Below are positions 8,831 through 16,663 of a stretch of 64,000 nucleotides of DNA, piece after piece. Within the stretch, counting starts at the first letter, position 1. Each line of letters begins with the position of its first letter. The translations under genes and the position numbers were made by a program. The stretch covers positions 124,001-188,000 of the forward strand of contig NZ_JABFCN010000046.1 of the NCBI RefSeq assembly GCF_013087515.1, written 5' to 3'. Source of the stretch: Rhizobium sophorae. GTDB lineage: Bacteria > Pseudomonadota > Alphaproteobacteria > Rhizobiales > Rhizobiaceae. Below the pieces are notes generated by a model. The model did no database searches. It was given only the letters and a program-made list of their open reading frames with translations, and was not told the DNA's origin.

Positions 8831-9451
8831 ATGAGAAAACTGATTGTTGTTGCTGCAACATGCGTTGGCATGGTGCTGGCCGGAAATAGCTTTGCCTTTG
8901 CGAATGATTGGGGTGTGCGAGCTGATGCGCCGGTGAAGAAAGTCGAGCGTCCTTCGAAGAAGACTGAGCGTCCGTTGAAGAAAGCGGAGCGTTCGTTCAA
9001 GCCCGCGAAGCGTCCGCTCAAGACGGCGGAACGCCCGCTGAAGACGGTCGAGCGCCAGAGCGGTTATCCCGTCGCCAATGTTTCCGGCAATTCCTATTCC
9101 GCACTGATCAGCAAATATGCGAGCCAATATGAGGTGCCGGTTGCGCTTGCGACCGCGGTCATCCGCATCGAAAGCAATTTCAATCCGAATGCGCGCGGCA
9201 GCCACGGTGAAATCGGCCTGATGCAGATAAAGCCAGCAACTGCCCGCATGATGGGCTATTCCGGCAGCGCCAAGGGCCTGTTCGATCCGGAAACCAACAT
9301 CAAGTACGGCATGAAATATCTGGCTGCCGCCCATGATCTCGGTGGTGGCGAGACCTGCAACACCATCCTCAAATACAATGCCGGTCATGGCGCCACGCGC
9401 ATGAACCCGGTGTCCAAGTCCTATTGCGGCAAGGTTCTGGCAATGCTCTGA
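8831..9451 (+). CDS. Secreted SLT transglycosylase with basic heptad repeat
   Basis: 206 residues from ATG 8831 (signal peptide about residues 1-25, ending FAFA). Residues 36-77 are six consecutive 7-residue units of consensus K-K/T-x-E-R-P-L, strongly basic. The SLT domain follows (about 86-206) with catalytic E114 and GLMQI at 129-133. It should be a periplasmic peptidoglycan-cleaving enzyme; the repeat probably acts as an extended linker or binds an anionic partner (inference). The SLT domain resembles that of the lipoprotein encoded at 3735-4664. Confidence 0.88.
   Translation: MRKLIVVAATCVGMVLAGNSFAFANDWGVRADAPVKKVERPSKKTERPLKKAERSFKPAKRPLKTAERPLKTVERQSGYPVANVSGNSYSALISKYASQYEVPVALATAVIRIESNFNPNARGSHGEIGLMQIKPATARMMGYSGSAKGLFDPETNIKYGMKYLAAAHDLGGGETCNTILKYNAGHGATRMNPVSKSYCGKVLAML
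8936..9061 (+). repeat. Six in-frame 21-bp coding repeats (K-K/T-x-E-R-P-L)
   Basis: Six tandem units inside the transglycosylase gene encode KKVERPS, KKTERPL, KKAERSF, KPAKRPL, KTAERPL and KTVERQS. Protein periodicity is exact; the DNA units share a gag/aag-cgt core but have diverged, so the array is not recent. Confidence 0.85.
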
Positions 9452-9532
9452 GCCCGAAGCGCTTATCCCCAACCAGAGCTGGATGATTCAAGATGATTGC
9501 CATGGTATCGCTGGAATTTAGCGAGGTGGGAT

Positions 9533-10717
9533 ATGGCAGTCGATTTCAGGTTCATCATCATCGGACGCGGCATGATGGGTGCAGCCGCCGCACGGCATCT
9601 CTCCTCGATGGCCGACGGTATCGCACTGATCGGCCCGCGTGAGCCGGAGGAGCGCAAGGCCCATCACGGCGTCTTCGCCAGCCATTACGACGAAGCGCGC
9701 ATCACCCGCACCTTCGACGGCAATCTTGCCTGGGGAACCTTCGCTGCCTGCTCGCTTGACCGCTACCGCGAGATCGAGGCAAGGAGCGGCATCTCCTTCT
9801 ATTCGGAGGTCGGCTGCCTCTTTGCCGTTCCTGAGAAGGGCGAGCAGGATTATATCGAAAGGGCGCTGACGGTCAGCCGGACGCTCGGCAGCGATATCGA
9901 GACCATCGCACCGTCGGAACTCGGCGGACGTTTTCCCTATCTTCACGTCGATCCTGATTTCACAGGATATTTCGAACGCACGCGCGCCGGCCACATCAAC
10001 CCGCGGGCGCTGGTGCGTGCGCAGGCCAAGCTTGCCGAACAGGGCGGCGTCTCGCTGGTCGAGGCGACCGCGACATCGGTGCGCGATGCGGGCTCCCATG
10101 TCGAGGTGATGGCTGGCGACAAAAGCTATAGTGCCGAGCGCGTGCTGGTCGCCGCCGGCGGTTTCAGTAATTTCCATGCCTTGCTGCCGCGTCCTGTCGA
10201 TATCAGGGTCATGGCGCGAACGGTCGCCTTCTACGAGATCGGTGAACGCGAGATGGCGATCTTCGGCGATATGCCGTCGACGATCGTGCTCGGTGACCGA
10301 GAGGAGGATCATATCTATATCCTGCCGCCGGTGCGTTATCCCGACGGCAAGACCTATTTGAAACTCGGTGGCGACACCGAGGCGCTTTCCTTTAACCAGT
10401 TGGAGGATGCCGGCGCGTGGTTCCGTTCCGACGGCAATGCCGCCGAGCGCGATCATCTCTCGCGTGTCGCCCTGCAGCTGATGCCGGGGCTTGCCGGCTG
10501 CCCGGTCACCTCGGCGCCCTGCGTGGCGAATTTCACGCCGACCGGTTATCCCTATGCCGGATTTACGCAGTCGCCGCGCATCGCGGTGCTGACCGGCGGC
10601 AATTTCGTTGCGGCCAAATCTTCCGACGAACTCGGGCGCCTCGGAGCCGTGGTGCTGGCGGAAGGGCGGCTCGGGGATGAGGATTTCGGCCGTGAACTGA
10701 CACCCGTTTTCGCTTGA
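9533..10717 (+). CDS. FAD-dependent oxidoreductase, sarcosine-oxidase-like (copy 1)
   Basis: 394 residues from ATG 9533 (GAGGTGGG upstream). DAO family: N-terminal FAD-binding GRGMMG after a hydrophobic strand, and Cys330 in the segment that binds FAD covalently in monomeric sarcosine oxidase and N-methyl-amino-acid oxidases. It likely oxidises a secondary amine or N-methylated amino acid, giving H2O2; the substrate is unknown. Its neighbour at 10727 is a clear paralogue 9 bp away, so the two form an operon from a tandem duplication. Confidence 0.85.
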   Translation: MAVDFRFIIIGRGMMGAAAARHLSSMADGIALIGPREPEERKAHHGVFASHYDEARITRTFDGNLAWGTFAACSLDRYREIEARSGISFYSEVGCLFAVPEKGEQDYIERALTVSRTLGSDIETIAPSELGGRFPYLHVDPDFTGYFERTRAGHINPRALVRAQAKLAEQGGVSLVEATATSVRDAGSHVEVMAGDKSYSAERVLVAAGGFSNFHALLPRPVDIRVMARTVAFYEIGEREMAIFGDMPSTIVLGDREEDHIYILPPVRYPDGKTYLKLGGDTEALSFNQLEDAGAWFRSDGNAAERDHLSRVALQLMPGLAGCPVTSAPCVANFTPTGYPYAGFTQSPRIAVLTGGNFVAAKSSDELGRLGAVVLAEGRLGDEDFGRELTPVFA

Positions 10718-10726
10718 GAGGACATT

Positions 10727-11902
10727 ATGGCAGTCGATTTCAGATATATCGTCGTCGGCCGCGGGCTGATGGGGGCAGCGGCGGCGCGGCACCTGGCGCG
10801 CCAAGCGGACGGTGTCGCGGTGATTGGCCCGGACGAGCCTGATGACCGCAAGGCGCATAAGGGCGTCTTCGCCAGTCATTACGACGAGGGGCGCATCACC
10901 CGTACCATCGATCCCGACCGCAACTGGGCGATGCTCGCCAACCGCTCGATCAGCCGCTATGGCGAGATCGCCCGCGACAGCGGCATCGATTTCTATCGCG
11001 AGGTCGGCTGCGTCGTCGTAGCGCCGACCGGGGGCGATTATCTCGAGAAAACCCGAAGGGCGGCTGTTTCGCTCGGCGTCGAGACCAGCCTGCTCGACGA
11101 GCCGGGGCTGAAAGCCGCCTTTCCCTTCTTCGCCTTTCCCGATGGGGGCGCGGGTGTCTTCGAGGCGAGGGGGGCCGGCCACATCAGTCCGCGCAAGCTT
11201 GTGAAAGCCCAATCGCTGCTGGCGGAAAAGGCAGGCGCCACGGTCATTCGCGATCATGTCGTTTCGATCCGCAGCGAAGGTGGATCGGCTGTCGTCGAGA
11301 CGGCCGGTGGCCTGACCCATCGTGCTGAAAAGGTGCTGCTGGCAGCAGGCGGATTTTCTATTGCGAAGAATCTGTTGCCGCAGCCTATTGCGATGACGGT
11401 TTATGCCCGGACCGTGACGCTTTTCGAGGTAAGCGATGCCGACGCGGCGCGCCTGGCCGCGATGCCGTCGCTCATTCTCAGGGCGCCCGGCATCGATATC
11501 TACCTGCTGCCGCCGATCCGGTATCCCGACGGCAAATTCTACCTGAAGATCGGCGGCGATCCTGACGATCTGGCGCTCAGCGACGACACGGAAATGCGCG
11601 CTTGGTTCAAGACCGAGGGGCGCGATACGGTGCGCGCGCATCTCAAACGCATCGTTGAAGGTCTTGTGCCCGATATGGTGCCGCTTTCGATTTCGACGGC
11701 CGCCTGCGTCGTGTCGCATACGGAAAGCGGCTACCCGATGATCGGCTATAGCTCATCGCCCGAGATCGCAGTGCTGGCGGGCTGCGCCGGCACGTCGGCC
11801 AAGAGTTCAGACGAAATCGGCCGGCTTGGGGCCGAGCTGCTTTTGTCAGGCGGAATCAGCCAACAAGGCTACTCGACGGATTTCACACCGCAATTTCGCT
11901 AG
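10727..11902 (+). CDS. FAD-dependent oxidoreductase, sarcosine-oxidase-like (copy 2)
   Basis: 391 residues, same architecture as copy 1: FAD-binding GRGLMG near the N-terminus and Cys327 in the covalent-flavin position. Both copies start MAVDFR and share GVFASHYDE, RITRT and a GxGHI(S/N)PR(K/A)LV segment. Divergence between the copies is considerable, so the duplication is old and the substrates may differ. SD GAGAGGA precedes the ATG. Confidence 0.85.
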   Translation: MAVDFRYIVVGRGLMGAAAARHLARQADGVAVIGPDEPDDRKAHKGVFASHYDEGRITRTIDPDRNWAMLANRSISRYGEIARDSGIDFYREVGCVVVAPTGGDYLEKTRRAAVSLGVETSLLDEPGLKAAFPFFAFPDGGAGVFEARGAGHISPRKLVKAQSLLAEKAGATVIRDHVVSIRSEGGSAVVETAGGLTHRAEKVLLAAGGFSIAKNLLPQPIAMTVYARTVTLFEVSDADAARLAAMPSLILRAPGIDIYLLPPIRYPDGKFYLKIGGDPDDLALSDDTEMRAWFKTEGRDTVRAHLKRIVEGLVPDMVPLSISTAACVVSHTESGYPMIGYSSSPEIAVLAGCAGTSAKSSDEIGRLGAELLLSGGISQQGYSTDFTPQFR

Positions 11903-11955
11903 AGTATTTCCGTTTTTCTCCGAATTACGGAAGTGCGCCCTTTATTTGTTCTTAC

Positions 11956-12000
11956 GCAATTCCGGGGGGCAAAACCGCTACGCAGTTTTGCTGGAATTGC
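11956..12000. repeat. Rhizobial-type palindromic repeat
   Basis: Nested inverted repeat between the oxidase and rnpB: outer arms gcaattcc (11956-11963) and ggaattgc (11993-12000), inner arms gcaaaac (11969-11975) and gttttgc (11985-11991). From memory, elements of this shape recur between genes in Rhizobium genomes. It could also end transcription of the oxidase operon. No second copy was seen in this window. Confidence 0.5.
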
Positions 12001-12054
12001 TCTGAGCGATATCATTTATTTCGATAGCAATTACGATCTCTCTCGTTTATGGGA

Positions 12055-12456
12055 GCCCTGCCAGTTGGCTGGGCAGCCGCGCTTTACCAATGCCGAAAGG
12101 TGGTAGGGTGAGGAAAGTCCGGGCTCCACGGAAACACGGTGCCGGATAACGTCCGGCGAGGGCGACCTCAGGGAAAGTGCCACAGAAAGCAAACCGCCTG
12201 TCATGACAGGTAAGGGTGAAAGGGTGGGGTAAGAGCCCACCGCATTTCCGGCAACGGAAATGGCACGGTAAACCCCACCGGGAGCAAGACCGAATAGGGA
12301 TGACGCGGGGGGCCGCAAGGCCTTCCGGCTGGTTTCCAGGCCAGTCATCCGGGTGGGTTGCGTGAGGCAGCGTGCGAACGCTGTCCCAGAGGAATGGCTG
12401 CCACGTTCCGGTTCACGCCGGAGCCATACAGAACCCGGCTTACAGGCCAACTGGCG
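12055..12456 (+). ncRNA. rnpB: RNase P RNA, bacterial class A
   Basis: Catalytic RNA that removes 5' leaders of pre-tRNAs. Conserved blocks are visible: gaggaaagtccgggctcc (about 12109-12126), the acagaaagcaa block near 12183, and acagaacccggcttacag (about 12428-12445). The ends pair as helix P1: gccagttggc at 12060 with gccaactggc at 12446-12455. Exact ends are uncertain by a few bases. Its location directly upstream of the mraZ leader is seen here. Confidence 0.95.
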
Positions 12457-12486
12457 ATTATCATCTTAACGGCTCGGCAGCCGGAT

Positions 12487-12518
12487 TTTCAGCGTAAGTC
12501 GCTGAAACCGACTGTTTT
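12487..12518 (+). terminator. Likely rnpB terminator hairpin
   Basis: tttcagcg (12487-12494), loop taagt, cgctgaaa (12500-12507), then a short T-rich stretch ending in tttt near 12517. A smaller hairpin (cggct-cggc-agccg, 12470-12483) sits just before it. Confidence 0.45.
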
Positions 12519-12595
12519 CAAGCGGATGTTCATGCATCCCCGGATGGATTTTTCTTCCATAGCCACCAATGCGTGTCGTTTGTAAGGTGGCGATG

Positions 12596-12610
12596 CTAAC
12601 CCTTTGTTAA
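12596..12610 (+). promoter_or_regulatory. CtrA-like site upstream of mraZ
   Basis: CTAA-N7-TTAA (12596-12599, 12607-12610) differs by one base from the CtrA consensus TTAA-N7-TTAA. Its position before the dcw cluster would make sense for a cell-cycle regulator, but a site this short can occur by chance. Confidence 0.25.
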
Positions 12611-12661
12611 ACTTAACGGCTTATAAATTTTTGATCATGCGTCTATTGCAAAATAGGCGTA

Positions 12662-12696
12662 TCCCATTGACGCCCATATGGTCCCATGCTATCCCA
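12662..12696 (-). promoter_or_regulatory. Putative MraZ operator: four TGGGN boxes at 10-bp spacing
   Basis: On the plus strand NCCCA occurs at 12662, 12672, 12682 and 12692, so the minus strand carries TGGGN four times with exact 5-bp spacers. MraZ of E. coli is known to bind TGGGN repeats separated by 5 bp upstream of its own gene. The boxes lie 165-210 bp before mraZ, in its probable leader, and should mediate autoregulation of the dcw operon. Confidence 0.75.
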
Positions 12697-12872
12697 AATG
12701 CGCACTGCACCAGGGCAATCACTTGCCCATTCATCGCAAAGCAAAGGCGTCTTCCTCTCCGGAAGCGTCGGAGGAGTTTTCGCTCATCCGGCTTGCGAAG
12801 CTGTGCCTGATATCGGGAGTTTCGGGCGTCTTTTGGTCGTCCGGATCCCTGCGGGAACGGATGTTTCGTGTC

Positions 12873-13310
12873 ATGAGCCGCTTCCTTTCGAACGCGACCA
12901 ACAGGATCGATGCCAAGGGCAGGGTTTCCGTGCCATCGGCTTTTCGTTCCGTGCTGGCGCAACGCAACGTCCAGGAGCTCTATTGCTTCCAGGACTTTGT
13001 GTTTCCGGCGATCAGCATCGGCGGTCCGGATCTTCTCGAAAGGTTCGAACGGCAGATTGCTGCGGAGGATCCGTTTTCGCCGGATGCGAACGAGATGTCG
13101 CTTCTCATTCATGGGGGCGGGGTCTTCATGAAGCTCGACGCCGAGGGGCGGCTGATGGTCACGGATTTCATTCGTGGCTTTACCGGCATCTCGGACGAAG
13201 TGACCTTCGTCGGTCGGGCGGATCATTTTCAGCTTTGGCAGCCGCAGGCTTTTGTGGCCGCACAGGCGCAGGCACGAGGGGAGCGCAAGCTGGCGGGCAA
13301 GCGTTCCTGA
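12873..13310 (+). CDS. mraZ: MraZ, transcriptional regulator of the dcw cluster
   Basis: 145 residues with two SpoVT/AbrB-type swapped-hairpin domains; the conserved DAKGRVSVPSAFR motif is near residues 13-25 and the second copy DAEGRLMVTDFIR in the C-terminal half. It binds its own promoter as a ring-shaped oligomer and controls the downstream cell-wall operon. Start taken at ATG 12873 by family similarity. An in-frame ATG at 12861 has a better-placed GGGA and would add four residues (MFRV), so the start is uncertain. First gene of the cluster; rsmH follows after 17 bp. Confidence 0.93.
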   Translation: MSRFLSNATNRIDAKGRVSVPSAFRSVLAQRNVQELYCFQDFVFPAISIGGPDLLERFERQIAAEDPFSPDANEMSLLIHGGGVFMKLDAEGRLMVTDFIRGFTGISDEVTFVGRADHFQLWQPQAFVAAQAQARGERKLAGKRS

Positions 13311-13327
13311 AAGAACGAGGGAACGGA

Positions 13328-14353
13328 ATGGTGGCGAATCCTGGCGGAGGTTCAACTGATGCCGGTGGCGGACCGGTTCGTCACATTCCTGTTCTTCTCG
13401 ACGAAGTCATTGAGGCATTGGCGCCCGCGCCCGGCAAACTCATCCTCGACGGTACATTCGGTGCGGGCGGTTACAGTTCAGCCATCCTTGCTGCCGGCGC
13501 TGAGGTGATCGCGCTCGATCGCGATCCGACTGCAATTGCGGCTGGCCAAGCGATGGTTGCCGCCCATGGTGGTCGTCTCAGGCTCGTTCATTCGCAATTC
13601 TCGCATCTTGCCGATCATGCGCCGCAAGGTGGGCTCGACGGCGTCGTGCTCGATATCGGCGTCTCCTCCATGCAGATCGACGAGGCCGAGCGCGGCTTCT
13701 CCTTCCAGAAGAGCGGGCCGCTCGACATGCGCATGTCGGCCGAAGGCGTTTCGGCCGCCGATGTCGTCAACCGCGCCAAGGTCGCCGATCTCATCCGCAT
13801 CTTCCATTTTCTCGGCGAAGAAAGCCAGGCGCCGCGCATCGCCCATGCGATCGAGAAGCGCCGCGCCGAAAAGCCGTTTGAAACGACACGAGATCTCGCC
13901 GGTCTCATCGAGCTCGTCACGCCGCGCAAGATGAAGGACAAGATCCATCCGGCAACGCGCGTCTTCCAGGCATTGCGTATCTTCGTCAACGACGAACTCG
14001 GCGAACTGGCGCAGGCGCTGTTTGCGGCGGAAACGGTACTGAAGCCAGGCGGTCGGCTTGTCGTCGTCACCTTTCATTCGCTCGAAGACCGCATCGTCAA
14101 GAAATTCTTTTCCGATCGCGCCGGCAAGGCGTCGGGTTCGCGGCATCTGCCGATCGCGCATGAGCGGGCGGCAACCTTTGCGGCGATCGGCAAGCCGATG
14201 GTTTCGGCAAGTGAGGCGGAGGCCGAGATCAATCCGCGCGCCCGCTCAGCCAAGCTGCGCGCCGGCCTGAGGACGGACGCCGCCGCCGAAGCCGCGGATA
14301 TGTCGCTGTTCGGGTTTCCCAATCTTGCCAGTCTCGGAAAGCTTGGAGGTTGA
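13328..14353 (+). CDS. rsmH: RsmH, 16S rRNA (cytosine-1402 N4) methyltransferase
   Basis: 341 residues (also called MraW). SAM-binding motif DGTFGAGGYS at 41-50, followed by the family insertion and the FHSLEDRIVKKFF segment near the C-terminal third. It methylates C1402 of 16S rRNA in the decoding centre. Start ATG 13328 behind GAGGGAACGGA. The first 15 residues are Gly/Ser-rich. Second gene of the dcw operon; ftsL begins one base after its stop. Confidence 0.95.
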   Translation: MVANPGGGSTDAGGGPVRHIPVLLDEVIEALAPAPGKLILDGTFGAGGYSSAILAAGAEVIALDRDPTAIAAGQAMVAAHGGRLRLVHSQFSHLADHAPQGGLDGVVLDIGVSSMQIDEAERGFSFQKSGPLDMRMSAEGVSAADVVNRAKVADLIRIFHFLGEESQAPRIAHAIEKRRAEKPFETTRDLAGLIELVTPRKMKDKIHPATRVFQALRIFVNDELGELAQALFAAETVLKPGGRLVVVTFHSLEDRIVKKFFSDRAGKASGSRHLPIAHERAATFAAIGKPMVSASEAEAEINPRARSAKLRAGLRTDAAAEAADMSLFGFPNLASLGKLGG

Positions 14354-14354
14354 T

Positions 14355-14837
14355 ATGCTGAAAACGTTCGATCTCGTGCTTATCGGCGTCATGACGGCCA
14401 CCGCCGCCGTGACCTACACGATCAAGCACCGCGCCGAATTGAAACTCGAGGAGGTTCATCGCCTCGAAGCCGAGATCAAGCTTGAGAAAGACACGATCGA
14501 CCTTCTCAAGGCCGACTGGGCGCTGCAATCGCAGCCGAACCGGCTGGAGCGGCTGGTCAAGGCGTATAATGAAGAATTGAAGCTGCAGCCGACGGAATCG
14601 ACGGCGCTCGTGCATGCCAAGGAATTGCCGATGCTGAAATCCGAGGTTCCCGTGCCCGACGTGATGGAGGCCAAAGCCAATGGCGCGGCCGGGGCGGGCG
14701 CCAAGGGCGCGGCCGGCAAAGGGCAGCCCGTTCCGACGCCCGCGCCGCGCGGCGCAGTGGAGCCGCACGGCGCAGTGACGCTCGATGGCGGGGCGGAGGA
14801 TGAGGCAGACGAGATCGAAACGGGGTCGGTGGAATAA
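14355..14837 (+). CDS. ftsL: FtsL-like divisome protein
   Basis: 160 residues. A short cytoplasmic N-terminus, one membrane segment (about 5-22), a periplasmic coiled coil (about 30-62) and the NRLERLVK motif typical of FtsL. It links FtsQ with FtsI-FtsW at the septum. The Ala/Gly/Pro-rich C-terminal tail (about 105-160) is longer than in enterobacterial FtsL. Identity rests on topology and its place between rsmH and ftsI, because FtsL is poorly conserved. Its stop overlaps the ftsI start (TAATG). Confidence 0.85.
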   Translation: MLKTFDLVLIGVMTATAAVTYTIKHRAELKLEEVHRLEAEIKLEKDTIDLLKADWALQSQPNRLERLVKAYNEELKLQPTESTALVHAKELPMLKSEVPVPDVMEAKANGAAGAGAKGAAGKGQPVPTPAPRGAVEPHGAVTLDGGAEDEADEIETGSVE

Positions 14838-16597
14838 TGTCGTTTCTCTCCCGCATCATGGTTTTGAAGAGCCAGGCGCATTTCTCCGCCGGCGTCTATA
14901 ACCGGTTCGGCGGTCCTTCCCCCGCCGGCCTGGCGATCGAGGGATCGCGCAAGAAGAAATCAGGGCAGGCAAAAAGCCGCGTCGGCTTGCTGATCCTTGG
15001 CTTCATGGGTGTCTACGCCGTCATCGGCGGTCGTCTCGTCGAATATGCGATGAAGGATCAGGAGGTCGTCTCCAGCATCCTGCCGCCCGACCGGCTGATG
15101 GCCTCGCGCCCCGACATTCTCGACCGCAACGGCGAGGTGCTGGCGACCGACATCCGCACCGTCTCGCTGTTTGCCGAACCGAACAAGATCGTCGACGCCG
15201 ACGAGGCGGTCGAGAAGCTTGCAACGGTGCTGCCCGAGCTCGACGTCAGGGACACTTATAAGAAGCTCTCGGTCAAAACCTCGCATTTCGCCTGGCTGCG
15301 CCGGCAACTGACGCCGAAGCAGCAGAGCCAGATCTTGGCGCTCGGCATTCCCGGCATCGGCTTCCGGCCGGAGAAGCGCCGCTTCTATCCGGGCGGGGCG
15401 ACCGCCGCGCATATCCTCGGTTACGTCAACATCGACAACCGCGGTGTCGCCGGCATGGAGAAATTTATCGACGACCAGGGGCTTGCCGATCTCGCCTCCG
15501 TCGGCATGACCAGCGACCAGCCGCTCGAGCCGGTGCGCCTTTCGATCGACCTGCGCGTGCAGAACATCGTTCGGGACGCGGTCGTCAACGCCGTCAACAA
15601 CTTCCAGGCCAAAGGCGCCGGTGCCGCGGTCATCGATGTGCATACGGGAGAAGTGCTGGCGATGGCATCGGCGCCGGATTTCGATCCGAACGATCCGCAG
15701 GAAGGCGCCAAGGAGGGTTGGCTCAACCGGATGACCAACGGCACCTTCGAAATGGGCTCGACCTTCAAGACCTTTTCGCTGGCCATGGCGCTCGATAGCG
15801 GCAAGGTGAAGATGACCGACAGTTTCGATGCCAGCAAATCGATCTATATCGGCGGCTTCACCATCCACGATTTTCACGGGCAGCGCCGCTGGCTGACCGT
15901 TCCCGAGATTTTCCAGTATTCTTCGAATATCGGTACGGCGCGTGTCATCGACATCGTCGGCATCGACGCGCAGAAGGACTATCTCACCAAGTTCGGCCTG
16001 CTGACGAAGATGCAGACCGAGCTGCCCGAAGTGAAGATGCCGAGCCAGCCGCGCGTCTGGAAGAAGATCAATTCGATCACGATTTCCTTCGGCCATGGCG
16101 TCTCGACGACGGCGCTGCAGACAGGGGTGGCGGCTGCCGCTCTCGTCAACGGCGGCAAGCTGATCCAGCCGACATTCCTGCCGCGCACACGCGAACAGGC
16201 CGATGAGATCGCCACGCAGGTGATCAAGAAGTCAACCAGCGACGAGATCCGCTATCTCCTCGACTTCAACGGCTACAAGGGGTCCGGTCGCGTCGCCCGA
16301 GTGCCGGGCTTTTCCGTCGGTAGCAAGACGGGCACGGCCGACAAGGTGGTGAACGGGCGCTATTCGGCAACCCTGAATTTCAACTCTTTCATCGCCGCAT
16401 TCCCCATGAACGATCCCAGATATGCCGTGATCACTTTCTGCGACGAGCCGAAGACCGGCGAGAAAGCCTATGGCGGAACGATCTCCGCCGGTACCGCCGG
16501 CCCGATCGCCCGCGAGATCATCAGGCGTGCGGCCCCTATTCTCGGCATCGAGCCGAAATTCGGGGAGGGCGGATCGGCCTTGCTGGTGTCTTATTGA
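14837..16597 (+). CDS. ftsI: FtsI, division-specific transpeptidase (PBP3)
   Basis: 586 residues, class B penicillin-binding protein. One N-terminal membrane anchor (about 49-68), the dimerisation/pedestal domain, then the transpeptidase domain with S308-T-F-K311 (acylated serine), S362-S-N364 and K497-T-G499. It cross-links septal peptidoglycan with FtsW as glycosyltransferase partner and is the target of several beta-lactams. The start overlaps the ftsL stop by one base. Confidence 0.96.
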   Translation: MSFLSRIMVLKSQAHFSAGVYNRFGGPSPAGLAIEGSRKKKSGQAKSRVGLLILGFMGVYAVIGGRLVEYAMKDQEVVSSILPPDRLMASRPDILDRNGEVLATDIRTVSLFAEPNKIVDADEAVEKLATVLPELDVRDTYKKLSVKTSHFAWLRRQLTPKQQSQILALGIPGIGFRPEKRRFYPGGATAAHILGYVNIDNRGVAGMEKFIDDQGLADLASVGMTSDQPLEPVRLSIDLRVQNIVRDAVVNAVNNFQAKGAGAAVIDVHTGEVLAMASAPDFDPNDPQEGAKEGWLNRMTNGTFEMGSTFKTFSLAMALDSGKVKMTDSFDASKSIYIGGFTIHDFHGQRRWLTVPEIFQYSSNIGTARVIDIVGIDAQKDYLTKFGLLTKMQTELPEVKMPSQPRVWKKINSITISFGHGVSTTALQTGVAAAALVNGGKLIQPTFLPRTREQADEIATQVIKKSTSDEIRYLLDFNGYKGSGRVARVPGFSVGSKTGTADKVVNGRYSATLNFNSFIAAFPMNDPRYAVITFCDEPKTGEKAYGGTISAGTAGPIAREIIRRAAPILGIEPKFGEGGSALLVSY

Positions 16598-16663
16598 GTG
16601 TGAATGAATATCGACGCCGATTCGCGAGGGGTGAACCGGCTTCAAGAGAGAAAAGTGCATTCG

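Noticed and set aside
8936..9061. Possible CRISPR-like or tandem DNA repeat
   Set aside because: The 21-bp units are contiguous, in frame, with no spacers; they encode a protein repeat.
9518..11719. 733-residue open frame on the minus strand
   Set aside because: Antisense shadow of the two FAD oxidases. Arg/His/Asp-rich translation with no domain; the plus-strand frames have clear motifs and SDs.
12031..12450. 139-residue minus-strand frame
   Set aside because: Lies antisense to RNase P RNA; such frames over structured RNA genes are a common annotation error.
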